A DNA stretch of 49,835 nucleotides from an uncultured Clostridia bacterium (GCA_946629635.1 CAMOYA010000006.1:1-49835); one strand, 5' to 3'. Positions 23,377-34,678 are shown, counted from the first letter of the stretch. The notes: generated by a model not told the origin, from the letters alone. Numbers and translations: made by a program.

Positions 23377-24758
23377 GGTTGCACCGTCTCCTCGTTTTCT
23401 ATGCTGTCCGAATGGATCAGCTGGTTCCAGAAATCATCCGGAAGTTCCTTCAGCAGATAATCGAGATCCTCCGGAGGAATGGCGGAAAGTCCGTGCAGGA
23501 GTGCACCGGACAGCCGCGCAACGATCTCATCGGATGAAGCTTCCGCAGGCGTCCTCTCTTCGCCCGCCTGCTGCTCTGCGTCCGGCAGAACAGTAAAGGC
23601 GACGGACAGAAGATCCTTTTTTATTGTACCCAAATTCCGTTCGATTTCAAGGGTACCCTCCTCACCCTTTGCCCCGGAGAAAAGCTGCAGGCGGATTTTC
23701 GTATACTGACTGACGCCGCCGGAGGTGACCCGCTGCTGTATTTTCCCGGAAAGGTCCTCCTTGCCGGAAGTGAAATCCATGGACAGCTGCGTGCGGGTAT
23801 GCGCTCCGTCGCTCAGGTCATCCAGCGTCATCTCGCAGGTATACTTTTCACCGCCGTCCTCATCCAGCGTCCACTCCCGCTCCAGTGTGATGTTGTTCCT
23901 TCCCCCGCCGTTTCGGATCGGCGTTTTCAGCTGAAGCACATCCCTGAAGCCGTCATCCCTGCGCAGGCAGCGCCAGTTCAGGGAAACGGTGCGAAGCGCC
24001 GATTCGCCCACCGAGGCCAGCCCGTCCCAGGTGGCTTTCATCAGATCGCCTTCGTCGTTCTTCAGCAGGGTGATCTTCTGGCGCCCGGAAAACTGCATGG
24101 CAGAGAGGAACGGCGCTGCCAGCGGGCATTCCGGGGAATTCAGCCAGTCCTTCATGGCGTCGGAGGAAAGTGTCTCCTCCGTCAGCGTCACACGGCTCTG
24201 CCGGGTGGCTTTTCCATATCCGCGATACGCCGTATTGGCTTTGGAGAAGGTGGTCTGATCCGGGAAGGCGGTATCCATGCGGCTGAGCATCGGATACAGC
24301 TCCTCGAGCATCCGGAAGATCCGGCCGTAACGGTCGACCGCATCCGGATCCGTCAGCGAGGTCAGCAGGCCATCTTCCGCATCCGCCGGATTCTTTTCAA
24401 GGTACATGCGCCCATCCTCACCGAAGGACCAGATCCGTTCCCTTTCACCGGATGCACCCGTACGGGTCCGGAAGGAAGCGACGGTTTTTCCGTCCACTTC
24501 CAGCGCAGCGCCGGGAGAATCCGCATCCAGCTTCAGGCGCAGGGCCAGATGGCGAAGAAGACAGCCCAGCGCATCGATCCGCTGCTCTTCGAACTGGGAA
24601 AGGCGTTCTGCCCGGACCGTCAGACGGATCTCCTTCGCTGAAAAGGAATCGCTCAGGAGCGACCGCCGGAGCTGATCGACACTGACGGCCGAAGCACAGC
24701 AAGGCGTGATAAGACACAATACCGCCAGAAAGCAGATCGCTTTCCGGAGAAACCGCAT
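23373..24758 (-). CDS. Exported protein of unknown function (461 aa)
   Basis: I do not recognise a family. Residues 1-24 form a signal peptide (FLAVLCLITPCCASA, cleavage near ASA). The mature part is beta-rich and charged, with repeated Thr/Glu strands such as NNITLEREWTLDEDGG, and a C-terminal helical segment (EIVARLSGALLHGLSAI, then PPEDLDYLLKELPDDF). No catalytic motif is evident. GGGGGAA lies before the ATG. It starts 19 bases after dusB on the same strand and overlaps the next exported gene by ATGA. Pairing suggests one surface or envelope function, possibly as a complex; that is inference. Confidence 0.8.
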   Translation of the reverse strand: MRFLRKAICFLAVLCLITPCCASAVSVDQLRRSLLSDSFSAKEIRLTVRAERLSQFEEQRIDALGCLLRHLALRLKLDADSPGAALEVDGKTVASFRTRTGASGERERIWSFGEDGRMYLEKNPADAEDGLLTSLTDPDAVDRYGRIFRMLEELYPMLSRMDTAFPDQTTFSKANTAYRGYGKATRQSRVTLTEETLSSDAMKDWLNSPECPLAAPFLSAMQFSGRQKITLLKNDEGDLMKATWDGLASVGESALRTVSLNWRCLRRDDGFRDVLQLKTPIRNGGGRNNITLEREWTLDEDGGEKYTCEMTLDDLSDGAHTRTQLSMDFTSGKEDLSGKIQQRVTSGGVSQYTKIRLQLFSGAKGEEGTLEIERNLGTIKKDLLSVAFTVLPDAEQQAGEERTPAEASSDEIVARLSGALLHGLSAIPPEDLDYLLKELPDDFWNQLIHSDSIENEETVQP

Positions 24759-24777
24759 GGCTGATTCCCCCCGTTCC

Positions 24778-25728
24778 TTATTCGCTCAGCGCGCCGAAGA
24801 ATTCATCCAGGATATCCATCGCCTGAGACGGATCCGCGCATCGGTTGATCCGGACCCGCGTGGCACTGGCACCGCGAAGCCCGTGGATATACCATCCGAT
24901 ATGCTTCCGCATTTCCCGGACGGCAATATGCTCGGGCCGCGTTTCAAGCATCCTCCGGTAATGAAGGCGGATGCCCTCCCGCCGCTCGGACAGGGAAACC
25001 GGCGTTTCCGTCTCCCCGTTCAGCCGCTGGCGGATGGCACGGAAAATCCACGGATTTCCCAGCACGCCGCGGCCGATCATCACGCCGTCCACCCCGGATT
25101 CACGGATGCGACGGACAGCATCCTCCCCGGAAAAGATATCGCCGTTGCCGATCACCGGAATCCGCACGCGCTGCTTCACGCGGGCGATCATCTCCCAGTC
25201 GGCCTCGCCGCTGTACTGCTGCTCCTTCGTCCGCCCGTGAACGGCGATGGAGGCGATTCCGGCATCCTCGGCCATGCGGGCCATTTCGATCACATTGATA
25301 TGATCCCGGTCCCATCCCAGGCGCATCTTGATACTGACGGGGAGCGCCACCGCCCTCACCGTTTTTTTCATCATCTCACAGGCGATCTCCGGCGTCCGCA
25401 TCAGACCGGCGCCTTCACCGGAGGAAGCCACCTTCCGGGCCGGACAGCCCATGTTCAGATCGATCCCGTCATATATGCCGAGCGATTCAATCCGTCGGGC
25501 GGCTTCCGCCACCGTATCGGGATCGCGGCCGAAGAGCTGGAGCACCAGGTGAGGCTCCTGCGGATCCCGGATCATCAGCTGACGGACAGCCGCCTGATTC
25601 GGCGCGCAGAGATATCCCATGGCGCTGATCATTTCCGTAAATGTTTTTTCGCAGCCCAGGCCGGAACAGATGGAGCGGAACACATGATCCGTCACCCCGC
25701 AGAGCGGTGCCAGAACGACCTCAGCCAT
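24778..25728 (-). CDS. dusB: tRNA-dihydrouridine synthase (DusB type)
   Basis: A 316-residue FMN enzyme that reduces uridine to dihydrouridine in tRNA (or rRNA in some Bacillota). The TIM barrel begins EVVLAPLCGVTDHVFR, has the catalytic Cys in LNMGCPARKV (Cys95), SIKMRLGWD, VHGRTKEQQYSG with the FMN/RNA-binding residues, and GVMIGRGVLGNPWIF. A helical C-terminal domain follows. Two starts are possible; ATG 25728 fits family length and homology. It overlaps the stop of the upstream gene by 8 bp. Together with the QueG-like gene two genes upstream, it gives the run a possible tRNA-modification flavour. Confidence 0.94.
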   Translation of the reverse strand: MAEVVLAPLCGVTDHVFRSICSGLGCEKTFTEMISAMGYLCAPNQAAVRQLMIRDPQEPHLVLQLFGRDPDTVAEAARRIESLGIYDGIDLNMGCPARKVASSGEGAGLMRTPEIACEMMKKTVRAVALPVSIKMRLGWDRDHINVIEMARMAEDAGIASIAVHGRTKEQQYSGEADWEMIARVKQRVRIPVIGNGDIFSGEDAVRRIRESGVDGVMIGRGVLGNPWIFRAIRQRLNGETETPVSLSERREGIRLHYRRMLETRPEHIAVREMRKHIGWYIHGLRGASATRVRINRCADPSQAMDILDEFFGALSE

Positions 25729-27436
25729 GGGCTCTTTCCCGCGGGAAGACGGCGATGCGAGCCCGGATCCCGGCATAGGGCTGCAGCGGTGCCATCATGG
25801 TTTCACCTTCCCCGGAGGGCAATACCGGAATGTCTGCCGGAACGCCCATGGCCGAGGGCCAGCGGGAAATCCGGCGAACGGGGACAAATGCCTGACCGCC
25901 CCGGATTTCCGGACTGCCGCATACGGCATACCGGTATTCCGAATCCCGGACGGCCAGCGCCATCAGCCGGTTCCGCATAAAGAAGCAGACGCCCTGATGA
26001 TTCGTCTCCTTCTGCTGAATGGTATCCCCCTGATAGAACATCAGCGTATCCAGATTCCGCCAGGTCCGGCTGACCCGGATCAGGATCCCCGCCTTGTCCT
26101 GCATTTCGTCCGCATACAGAACCCGGTCTGTTTTTTCGCCGCTCTGCAGCACGATATCGGCGGTTTCCGTCGCGGCGCAGAACAGGGAAAGATTCATGGT
26201 CAGATCACCCTTGCACCGCAGATGCACGGAATCCTTCTCCGCCAGGAAGATGGCATTCTGGCCGCCTGTATGAATCATATACCGTCCCGGCAGCAGGAAA
26301 TTGATTCTGACGCCGTCCGGCGCGGCGGTAATCGCATGCTTCCAGACACAGGCCGCCGCCCGGGCCAGCCGCGCGAGCACCTGGCTGTTTCGCTCCGCTC
26401 CGGCCTCCGGATCCATGCATTTCCGGTTTCCGCTGTCATCCAGCGCATTGACGAAGCAGAACCGATCCACATTCTCCAGGCGCTCCAGGCAGTCCGCCAA
26501 TGCATTGAAAATCAGCACGGTCAGCTCGTTCATCGCCCAGGGATGGCCGGCCAGATCAGCCTGGGCCGCCATTGCCTCCGTCCAGGCTGCAACAGCGGCC
26601 GGATGGATTCCAGCATCGGCGCCCCGGCCTGCAAGCAGCATGGAAGCGGTCGTTCCGCCGCATACGGCGCCGTGATACTTCTTCAGGAATTCCCAGCCCT
26701 TCTGGCCGGCATTCAGCTCCGGACCGCTGCCGCTGTAGGCGGCGGAGGCGGCGCAGTAGCGCATCCCGTCGGCCAGGATTTCCGCATGGTTGATCAGATA
26801 CTGGGTTTTGAAGTAATCCGCGTCCGTGACGGGATCAGCGCTGAAAAGCGCCTTCAGCTCCGCTTCCATGTCCAGCTGCTTGAGTGGGGAACGCTGGCTG
26901 AAGTTGTTCAGCACCGAGGTCCAGTCCATGGCCGCGGCGCGCAGGCGAGCACAGAGGCGGAGCACGGCCTTGAGCCCGGTGATCCGGTAAAACCGGACCA
27001 GAAACTCCATCAGGTCCGCCGGCTGCACCCGGATCCAGCGGTCATGGATATGCGCATCCCATTCCGCCTCCAGCATCCGGCACCAGTCCGCCAGCTGGCG
27101 GAGAATATTCTTGTCCGTATTGTATTCATATACGGCAAGAGCAGCGCGCGCTGTCCGGATCTGATCCGGAAAGGATACGGCCGACTCGTTGCCGGAGACG
27201 ATTCCGGCCATGGCCGAGAGAATGCGTCCTGCGACAGGCTCCTCCATCGGCTTTTCCCGCACGAGGCAGGCCAGAGAAAACGCGCCTTCCCAACCGACCG
27301 GATCCTCCGGACGGTCATTGAGCCGGTTATACAGCTGAATCAGCTCGTTCCGGTCCGAACGGACCAGACCGTTGCTGAGGGGACTCTGAATGCAATCCAG
27401 TAAAGGCAGACGGCTGAAAACCGCTTTCTGAGGCAT
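25721..27436 (-). CDS. Divergent GH127-like (DUF1680-like) protein
   Basis: A 571-residue protein, tentatively placed with the GH127/DUF1680 (alpha/alpha)6-barrel plus beta-sandwich family. Support: helical repeats over residues 1-320, CGGTTASM followed by a long helix and NELTVLIFNALADCLE and FCFVNALDD, in the order seen in beta-L-arabinofuranosidases (ITGG..., ..YNGVL, ..Y.NPL), and a C-terminal beta region starting near INFLLPGRY. The Zn-coordinating CC pair that carries the nucleophilic Cys in known GH127 enzymes is not visible, so catalysis may be lost or changed. No signal peptide is present, so it should be cytoplasmic. The ATG at 27436 with GGGAGGATTATTTC before it is preferred to the one at 27457. 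Confidence 0.6.
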   Translation of the reverse strand: MPQKAVFSRLPLLDCIQSPLSNGLVRSDRNELIQLYNRLNDRPEDPVGWEGAFSLACLVREKPMEEPVAGRILSAMAGIVSGNESAVSFPDQIRTARAALAVYEYNTDKNILRQLADWCRMLEAEWDAHIHDRWIRVQPADLMEFLVRFYRITGLKAVLRLCARLRAAAMDWTSVLNNFSQRSPLKQLDMEAELKALFSADPVTDADYFKTQYLINHAEILADGMRYCAASAAYSGSGPELNAGQKGWEFLKKYHGAVCGGTTASMLLAGRGADAGIHPAAVAAWTEAMAAQADLAGHPWAMNELTVLIFNALADCLERLENVDRFCFVNALDDSGNRKCMDPEAGAERNSQVLARLARAAACVWKHAITAAPDGVRINFLLPGRYMIHTGGQNAIFLAEKDSVHLRCKGDLTMNLSLFCAATETADIVLQSGEKTDRVLYADEMQDKAGILIRVSRTWRNLDTLMFYQGDTIQQKETNHQGVCFFMRNRLMALAVRDSEYRYAVCGSPEIRGGQAFVPVRRISRWPSAMGVPADIPVLPSGEGETMMAPLQPYAGIRARIAVFPRERAHG

Positions 27437-27472
27437 GAAATAATCCTCCCGGTACAAAAAATCTCATCTTAA

Positions 27473-28375
27473 TTATACAGGATTATCCGGCGGAAAACAA
27501 TATGAGTGCAGCACATCCAGCCCTTTTTGCGCCGCCTGGCGAAGCGGTTCGCTGTCAGATTCTGCCATTTCCTGCAGCCGGGGAATCAGATCCCTTCGGC
27601 GGGTGGAAGCGGCAATCACGCAGGACTGAATCTGAAGCCTCGTTTTCCGCGCATAATTGCTGCCGATGGCGTCCGCCAGCGCATCCGTGTTCTCCCCGTC
27701 CGTCAGCTGCTCCAGCGGAACGGTTTCACTCGTCTGATGCGGATCCGGCGCAGGATTCATCGGGCATACGCGCTCGCAGACATCGCATCCGATCAGGCGG
27801 TTCCCGTTGGAGGCGAAGACGAAATCCGGCGGACACTGACCATTGAGCATCCACCAGCGAAGACATCTCTCCCGGACAAAGGAAAGCTCCCCTTCCGCAG
27901 CTTCCCGGATGGCGCCGCCGGGGCAGGCTTCGACGCATCGCCTGCATTCGCCGCAGGATACGGGATGCGGCAGGGCGGACAGGTGATCCGTTACGGGAAT
28001 TGCCTCCTCGCTGACCATGATCTGGACATGAAACCGGCTGCCGATTTCAGGCAGATACGAGAGTGTGTTCCTGCCCTGGCGCAGAAACGGCAGACGGTTC
28101 AGAACCGGCTTGATGCGAATCTGGGTGTCCTGCCGGATCCGGAACCCTGCAGCCTGCTGCTTTCGCACATACTGCCGGATGATTCGGAAGGCCCGCTGGG
28201 AGACGGGATAATAGGGATGAATCACGGCCTCCGGCTTATCAGGGTCCTCCGGTGCGGACTCATAGGGAATGAAGCACAGGATCAGCCGCTTTTCCGCAAT
28301 GCCGCATTCGCCTCCGTCCAGCACCGAGACGCGACAGAAGCCGAGCGATTTGAGCTCTTCCGCCAGATTCTTCAT
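27473..28375 (-). CDS. QueG-like iron-sulfur protein (epoxyqueuosine reductase family)
   Basis: A 300-residue member of the QueG-like family. Two ferredoxin-type sites are intact (CGECRRCVEACP and CDVCERVCPMN), with a more isolated Cys between them (RERCLRWW), and the HEAT-like C-terminal tail is present. QueG uses cobalamin to reduce epoxyqueuosine to queuosine in tRNA. Compared with QueG as I know it, the N-terminal half is shorter; the DTxPVxER segment holding the catalytic Asp reads IRIKPVLNR, and the RYAxGxDYH motif is not recognisable, though GRNT matches GKNT. It may have another activity. GAGGTGGAAGC precedes the ATG, right after the upp terminator. It heads a five-gene minus-strand run. 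Confidence 0.75.
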   Translation of the reverse strand: MKNLAEELKSLGFCRVSVLDGGECGIAEKRLILCFIPYESAPEDPDKPEAVIHPYYPVSQRAFRIIRQYVRKQQAAGFRIRQDTQIRIKPVLNRLPFLRQGRNTLSYLPEIGSRFHVQIMVSEEAIPVTDHLSALPHPVSCGECRRCVEACPGGAIREAAEGELSFVRERCLRWWMLNGQCPPDFVFASNGNRLIGCDVCERVCPMNPAPDPHQTSETVPLEQLTDGENTDALADAIGSNYARKTRLQIQSCVIAASTRRRDLIPRLQEMAESDSEPLRQAAQKGLDVLHSYCFPPDNPV

Positions 28376-28386
28376 GCTTCCACCTC

Positions 28387-28417
28387 AAAAAAGGCAGCTC
28401 CGCCGAACGGAACTGCC
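28387..28417 (-). terminator. upp terminator
   Basis: On the minus strand, stem GGCAGTTCCG/CGGAGCTGCC (28393-28402 and 28408-28417, with one G-T pair), 5-nt loop, then six T (A 28387-28392 on plus). It ends just before the ribosome site of the QueG-like gene. Confidence 0.85.
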
Positions 28418-28436
28418 GGGATAGGACAAAACAGGA

Positions 28437-30230
<1,794 letters not shown>

Positions 30231-30250
<20 letters not shown>

Positions 30251-31388
30251 AAACCTGGCCTATCGTGCCATGCTGCCCTTCCGGGCGCCTTCCCCCGGAC
30301 GAAAACCGGTGACGGAGGTTATCGGACAGCCGCTCAGCTCTCCGCGGGAGCTTGAGGGAATCATCCGCCGTCATCACGTGCTCGGCGGATCGGTTCTTCT
30401 GTCCGACGGGGCGCGGGAATCCCGGATCCTGACCGCCGCGCTTTCCGCTCAGACACCTCCGCAGCCGGATACGTACTATCGGGTCGCCTCGATCACCAAG
30501 ATGGCCACTGCCATGGTCGCGTTGATTCTGCAGGATCGCGGAAAGCTGGACCTTCAGGCCCCGGTTTCGGCGTATCTCCCGGATGGGAGCGGGATTCCCG
30601 AACTGGAAGGGGTTACCTGCGAGCATCTGCTGTCGCACCGCTCCGGCCTTTCGGATCCGCCCGGTCTGGAGACCATGCTCGAAAAGGGAACAGCGCTGCA
30701 GGAAGCCCTGAAGGGCACCCGGTTGGACGAGGCGGGGAATACCTTTCGCTATTCCAATCTCGGGTTTGGAATCATAGGATGCGTGTTTGAGGCTGTCACC
30801 GGCCTTCCGGTCGGAAAAGTGTTTGAAGATTTTCTGTTCCGCCCGCTCGGCATGAACGCGACGATCGAGGGAGGAACGCTTCCGGCGGAGCGCATCATGC
30901 CGGTCGTCCGGATTCTTCCCTTCCGGCCGGATCAGGCTCTGCGGGTGACCCGGCTGGGAAGCGTTCCCCTCCGCGCGCCGGATCCGGAAAGGCATTTCGG
31001 CCATACTGCCGGCAGCATGTATACGGACATCGGATCCCTGAAAAAAATGATCATATGCCTCCGGGATCACGGAATGCCGCTGCGGCAAGGGGTAACCCGC
31101 GGGATGGAACAGGCGAGATCCGCGTACGGGAAGCTCTCTCCCACCCTGCATTACGGGCTGGGCCTGCTGATCATCCGGGATCCGCGGATTTCCGCAGGGC
31201 GGATCCTCGGTCACCAGGGCTACGCATACGGCTGCGCCGACGGGGCTTTCTGGGAGGAGGATACCGGCAGAATCATGATCATTCTCAACGGCGGATGCAG
31301 CGAGGCCCGGCACGGACGGCTGGGCATCTGCAACGAAGACATGATAAAATGGGCATTTCGGAAGGAGATGAACGCATGGCGAGGGTGA
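30231..31388 (+). CDS. Serine hydrolase, beta-lactamase class C/PBP-like family
   Basis: A 385-residue member of the serine beta-lactamase-like family (Pfam Beta-lactamase). The nucleophile is in VASITKMA (SxxK, Ser87/Lys90), the catalytic Tyr in RYSNLGFG (Tyr174), and HTAG or GHQG could be the third motif. No signal peptide or membrane helix is seen, so it is probably cytoplasmic, which argues against a drug-resistance role; esterase or peptidase activity is more likely. The substrate is unknown. The start is embedded in the last 20 bp of lgt with GGAAGGAGGAGG before it, and the stop overlaps recX by 13 bp, so the three genes are coupled. Confidence 0.88.
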
Positions 31389-31993
31389 GTTCCGTCACTG
31401 AAGTGCGCTATCGCGTGTGCGTGGAGCTGGACAGCGGACAGCGGTATTATCTGAAGCGATCGGATCTTTCCGGTTATCCGCTCGAGGTGAACGCGGAAGT
31501 GGACGAGGATGCCTTTCATCGCTACGTTCTTGCCCGGCAGTATCCGGAGGGGCTGGAAAAGGCTGTCGCCATGCTGGCCGTCCGCGCCTGCAGCCGGGAG
31601 GAGATCCGCCGGAAGCTGACGGGGCGCGGGATCTGTGAGGAAGCGGCGGATCTGGTGGTCTATAAGCTCGAGAAGGAAGGCCTGCTGAATGACCGGGAAT
31701 TTACCGAGCAGTGGGTGCGATACCGGTCCGGCAGCAAATACGGCGGAAAACGGATCTACCGGGAGCTGCGGATGAAGGGGATCGATGAGGAAACCGCAGC
31801 GGAGGCGGTGGAAGGCCTGGACGAAGAGGAAACGCTGGAAAACGCCGTTTCACTCGCCCGGAAGGTCATCGGCCGGAGGAAGCCCGGAGAAGATCTGTGG
31901 AAGGTAAAGCAGAAGGCAATGCAGAGCCTTGTCCGACGCGGATATGACTGGGATACGGCCCGGAAAGCCTGTGACAAGGTGACGGAGAAATAA
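31376..31993 (+). CDS. recX: Regulatory protein RecX
   Basis: A 205-residue RecX. It binds the RecA filament groove and limits recombinase activity. Three-helix repeats are clear: RACSREEIRRKLTGRGI, KEGLLNDREFTEQWVRYRS and the third, LVRRGYDWDTARKA. The N-terminal ~60 residues form an additional beta region typical of Bacillota RecX (SVTEVRYRVCVELDSGQ). GGAAGGAG precedes the ATG, inside the end of the serine hydrolase gene. RecA itself is not in the window. Confidence 0.93.
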   Translation: MARVSSVTEVRYRVCVELDSGQRYYLKRSDLSGYPLEVNAEVDEDAFHRYVLARQYPEGLEKAVAMLAVRACSREEIRRKLTGRGICEEAADLVVYKLEKEGLLNDREFTEQWVRYRSGSKYGGKRIYRELRMKGIDEETAAEAVEGLDEEETLENAVSLARKVIGRRKPGEDLWKVKQKAMQSLVRRGYDWDTARKACDKVTEK

Positions 31994-32031
31994 AAAAATG
32001 GAGCTGCCCGAAGGCAGCTCCGAATTTTTTT
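31991..32031. terminator. Bidirectional terminator between recX and ppdK
   Basis: Perfect 9-bp stem GGAGCTGCC/GGCAGCTCC (32000-32008 and 32013-32021) with a CGAA loop, T run downstream on plus and A run upstream. It can end both the lgt-recX message and the convergent ppdK message. Confidence 0.93.
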
Positions 32032-32038
32032 CCGGATA

Positions 32039-34678
32039 TTACTTCTTGTCCGCGATGGCGGCCTGCGCGGCAGCCAGACGGGCGATCGGTACACGGAAGG
32101 GAGAGCAGCTCACATAGTCCAGACCGATCTTGTGGCAGAACTCGACGGAGCTCGGATCGCCGCCGTGCTCGCCGCAGATGCCGACATGCAGGTGCTCGTT
32201 GACCGAACGGCCCATCTTGATAGCCATTTCCATCAGGCGGCCCACACCGGTCTGATCCAGCTTGGCAAAGGGATCGTTTTCGAAGATCTTGGTATCATAA
32301 TATGCGCCGAGGAACTTGCCCGCGTCGTCACGGCTGAAGCCGAAGGTCATCTGGGTCAGGTCGTTGGTGCCGAAGCAGAAGAAGTCCGCTTCCTTGGCGA
32401 TCTCGTCCGCCGTCAGCGCAGCGCGCGGGATCTCGATCATGGTACCGACTTCATACTCCAGCTTCACGTCGCTGGCGGCGATTTCGGCATCAGCGGTCTC
32501 CACAACCACCTTCTTGACAAACTTGAGTTCCTTGACTTCGCAGACCAGCGGGATCATGATTTCAGGCTTCACTTCCCAGTCGGGATGCGCCTTCTTGGTG
32601 TTGATCGCCGCGCGGATGACCGCCTTGGTCTGCATCTTTGCGATTTCCGGATAGGTGACGGCCAGACGGCAGCCACGGTGACCCATCATCGGGTTGAACT
32701 CATGCAGGGAGGCGATCAGATTCTTGATGGTCTCGACGCTCTTGTTCTGGGCCATCGCCAGCAGGGCAATTTCTTCCTCGGTGGTGGGCACGAACTCATG
32801 CAGCGGCGGATCCAGGAAGCGGATGCAGACGGGATGGCCTTCGAGCGCTTCGTAGAGCTTCTCAAAGTCACCCTGCTGATAGGGCAGAATCTTGTCCAGA
32901 GCGGCTTCGCGCTCTTCCACGGTGTCGGAGCAGATCATCTCACGGAAAGCAGCGATTCTTTCCGGCTCGAAGAACATATGCTCGGTCCGGCACAGGCCGA
33001 TGCCTTCGGCACCCAGCTCGCGGGCCTTCTTCGCGTCGGCGGGCGTGTCCGCATTGGTACGCACGCGCAGGCGGCGATACTTGTCGGCCCAGGCCATGAT
33101 GCGGCCGAACTCGCCGGCGATCGTGGCATCCACGGTGGGAATCAGGCCATCATAGATCTTACCGGTCGTACCGTCGATGGAGATGCAGTCGCCCTCCGTG
33201 AAGGTCTTGCCGGCCAGGGTGAACTTCTTGTTTTCCTCGTCCATGGCGATTTCGCCGCAGCCGGAAACGCAGCACTTGCCCATGCCGCGGGCCACAACCG
33301 CCGCATGGCTGGTCATGCCGCCGCGAACGGTCAGGATACCCTGGGCGCTCTTCATGCCGGTGATGTCTTCCGGAGAGGTCTCCAGACGAACCAGAACGAC
33401 CTTTTCGCCGCGGGCCGCCCAGGATTCCGCATCCTCAGCGGTGAAGACGATCTTGCCGCAGGCAGCTCCGGGAGAAGCGCCCAGGCCCTTGCCGATGGGC
33501 TCCGCCTTCTTCAGGGCGGCGGCATCAAACTGCGGATGCAGGAGGGTGTCCAGGTTCCGGGGGTCGATCATGGCGACCGCTTCCTCTTCGGTGCGCATGC
33601 CTTCATCCACCAGGTCACAGGCGATCTTCAGCGCGGCCTGCGCAGTGCGCTTGCCGTTGCGGCACTGCAGCATGTAGAGCTTGCCGTTTTCCACGGTGAA
33701 CTCCATATCCTGCATATCGCGATAGTGCTTCTCCAGAATGTCGCAGACCTTGACGAAGTCCGCATAGGCTTCGGGGAACTGCTCGGCCATCTGGGTGATG
33801 GGCATGGGCGTACGCACGCCGGCCACCACGTCTTCGCCCTGGGCGTTGACGAGGAATTCACCCATGAGTTTGTTCTCGCCGGTGGCGGGATCACGGGTGA
33901 AGGCAACGCCGGTACCGGAATTGTTGTTCAGGTTGCCGAACACCATGGGCATCACGTTGACCGCGGTGCCCCAGCTGTAGGGAATATCATTGTCGCGGCG
34001 ATACACGTTGGCGCGCGGATTGTCCCAGGAACGGAAAACGGCCTTGATGGCGCCCATCAGCTGTTCCTTGGGGTCGGAGGGGAAATCGGAACCGATCTTG
34101 GACTTGTACTCCGCCTTGAACGCGGCAGCCAGTTCCTTCAGGTCTTCAGCGGTCAGCTCCACGTCGTAGGTGACGCCCTTCCTGGCCTTCATCTCGTCGA
34201 TCAGCTGCTCGAAATATTTCTTGCCGACTTCCATGACGACGTCGGAATACATCTGGATGAAGCGGCGATAGCTGTCGTACACGAAACGGGCGAACTTGGG
34301 ATCATCGTTGCCGGCGATCATGGCGGCGACGACTTCGTCATTCAGACCCAGGTTCAGGATGGTGTCCATCATACCGGGCATGGAAGCACGGGCGCCGGAA
34401 CGGACGGAAACCAGCAGCGGATTCTTCAGATCGCCGAACTTTTTGCCGTTGATCTCTTCCATCTTGCCGATGTATTCCATGATCTGGGCCTGGATTTCAT
34501 CGTTGATCTGCCGACCGTCTTCATAATACTGGGTGCAGGCTTCGGTCGAAATGGTGAATCCCTGGGGAACGGGAAGACCGATATTGGTCATTTCCGCCAG
34601 GTTGGCGCCCTTGCCGCCCAGCAGCTCACGCATGTTGGCGTTTCCTTCGCTGAAGAGGTACAGGTACTTTTTAGACAT
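32039..34678 (-). CDS. ppdK: Pyruvate, phosphate dikinase
   Basis: An 879-residue PPDK, full length. It interconverts pyruvate + ATP + Pi and PEP + AMP + PPi, and in anaerobes commonly replaces pyruvate kinase. The N-terminal ATP-grasp region begins LLGGKGANLAEM; the phosphohistidine domain has GGMTSHAAVVARGMGKCCVSG with the phosphorylated His; the C-terminal barrel has the catalytic Cys in GICGEHGGD and SPFRVPIARLAAAQA. The start is ATG 34678 after GAGGAGGAG. It has a strong own promoter at 34761-34789. Confidence 0.98.
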   Translation of the reverse strand: MSKKYLYLFSEGNANMRELLGGKGANLAEMTNIGLPVPQGFTISTEACTQYYEDGRQINDEIQAQIMEYIGKMEEINGKKFGDLKNPLLVSVRSGARASMPGMMDTILNLGLNDEVVAAMIAGNDDPKFARFVYDSYRRFIQMYSDVVMEVGKKYFEQLIDEMKARKGVTYDVELTAEDLKELAAAFKAEYKSKIGSDFPSDPKEQLMGAIKAVFRSWDNPRANVYRRDNDIPYSWGTAVNVMPMVFGNLNNNSGTGVAFTRDPATGENKLMGEFLVNAQGEDVVAGVRTPMPITQMAEQFPEAYADFVKVCDILEKHYRDMQDMEFTVENGKLYMLQCRNGKRTAQAALKIACDLVDEGMRTEEEAVAMIDPRNLDTLLHPQFDAAALKKAEPIGKGLGASPGAACGKIVFTAEDAESWAARGEKVVLVRLETSPEDITGMKSAQGILTVRGGMTSHAAVVARGMGKCCVSGCGEIAMDEENKKFTLAGKTFTEGDCISIDGTTGKIYDGLIPTVDATIAGEFGRIMAWADKYRRLRVRTNADTPADAKKARELGAEGIGLCRTEHMFFEPERIAAFREMICSDTVEEREAALDKILPYQQGDFEKLYEALEGHPVCIRFLDPPLHEFVPTTEEEIALLAMAQNKSVETIKNLIASLHEFNPMMGHRGCRLAVTYPEIAKMQTKAVIRAAINTKKAHPDWEVKPEIMIPLVCEVKELKFVKKVVVETADAEIAASDVKLEYEVGTMIEIPRAALTADEIAKEADFFCFGTNDLTQMTFGFSRDDAGKFLGAYYDTKIFENDPFAKLDQTGVGRLMEMAIKMGRSVNEHLHVGICGEHGGDPSSVEFCHKIGLDYVSCSPFRVPIARLAAAQAAIADKK

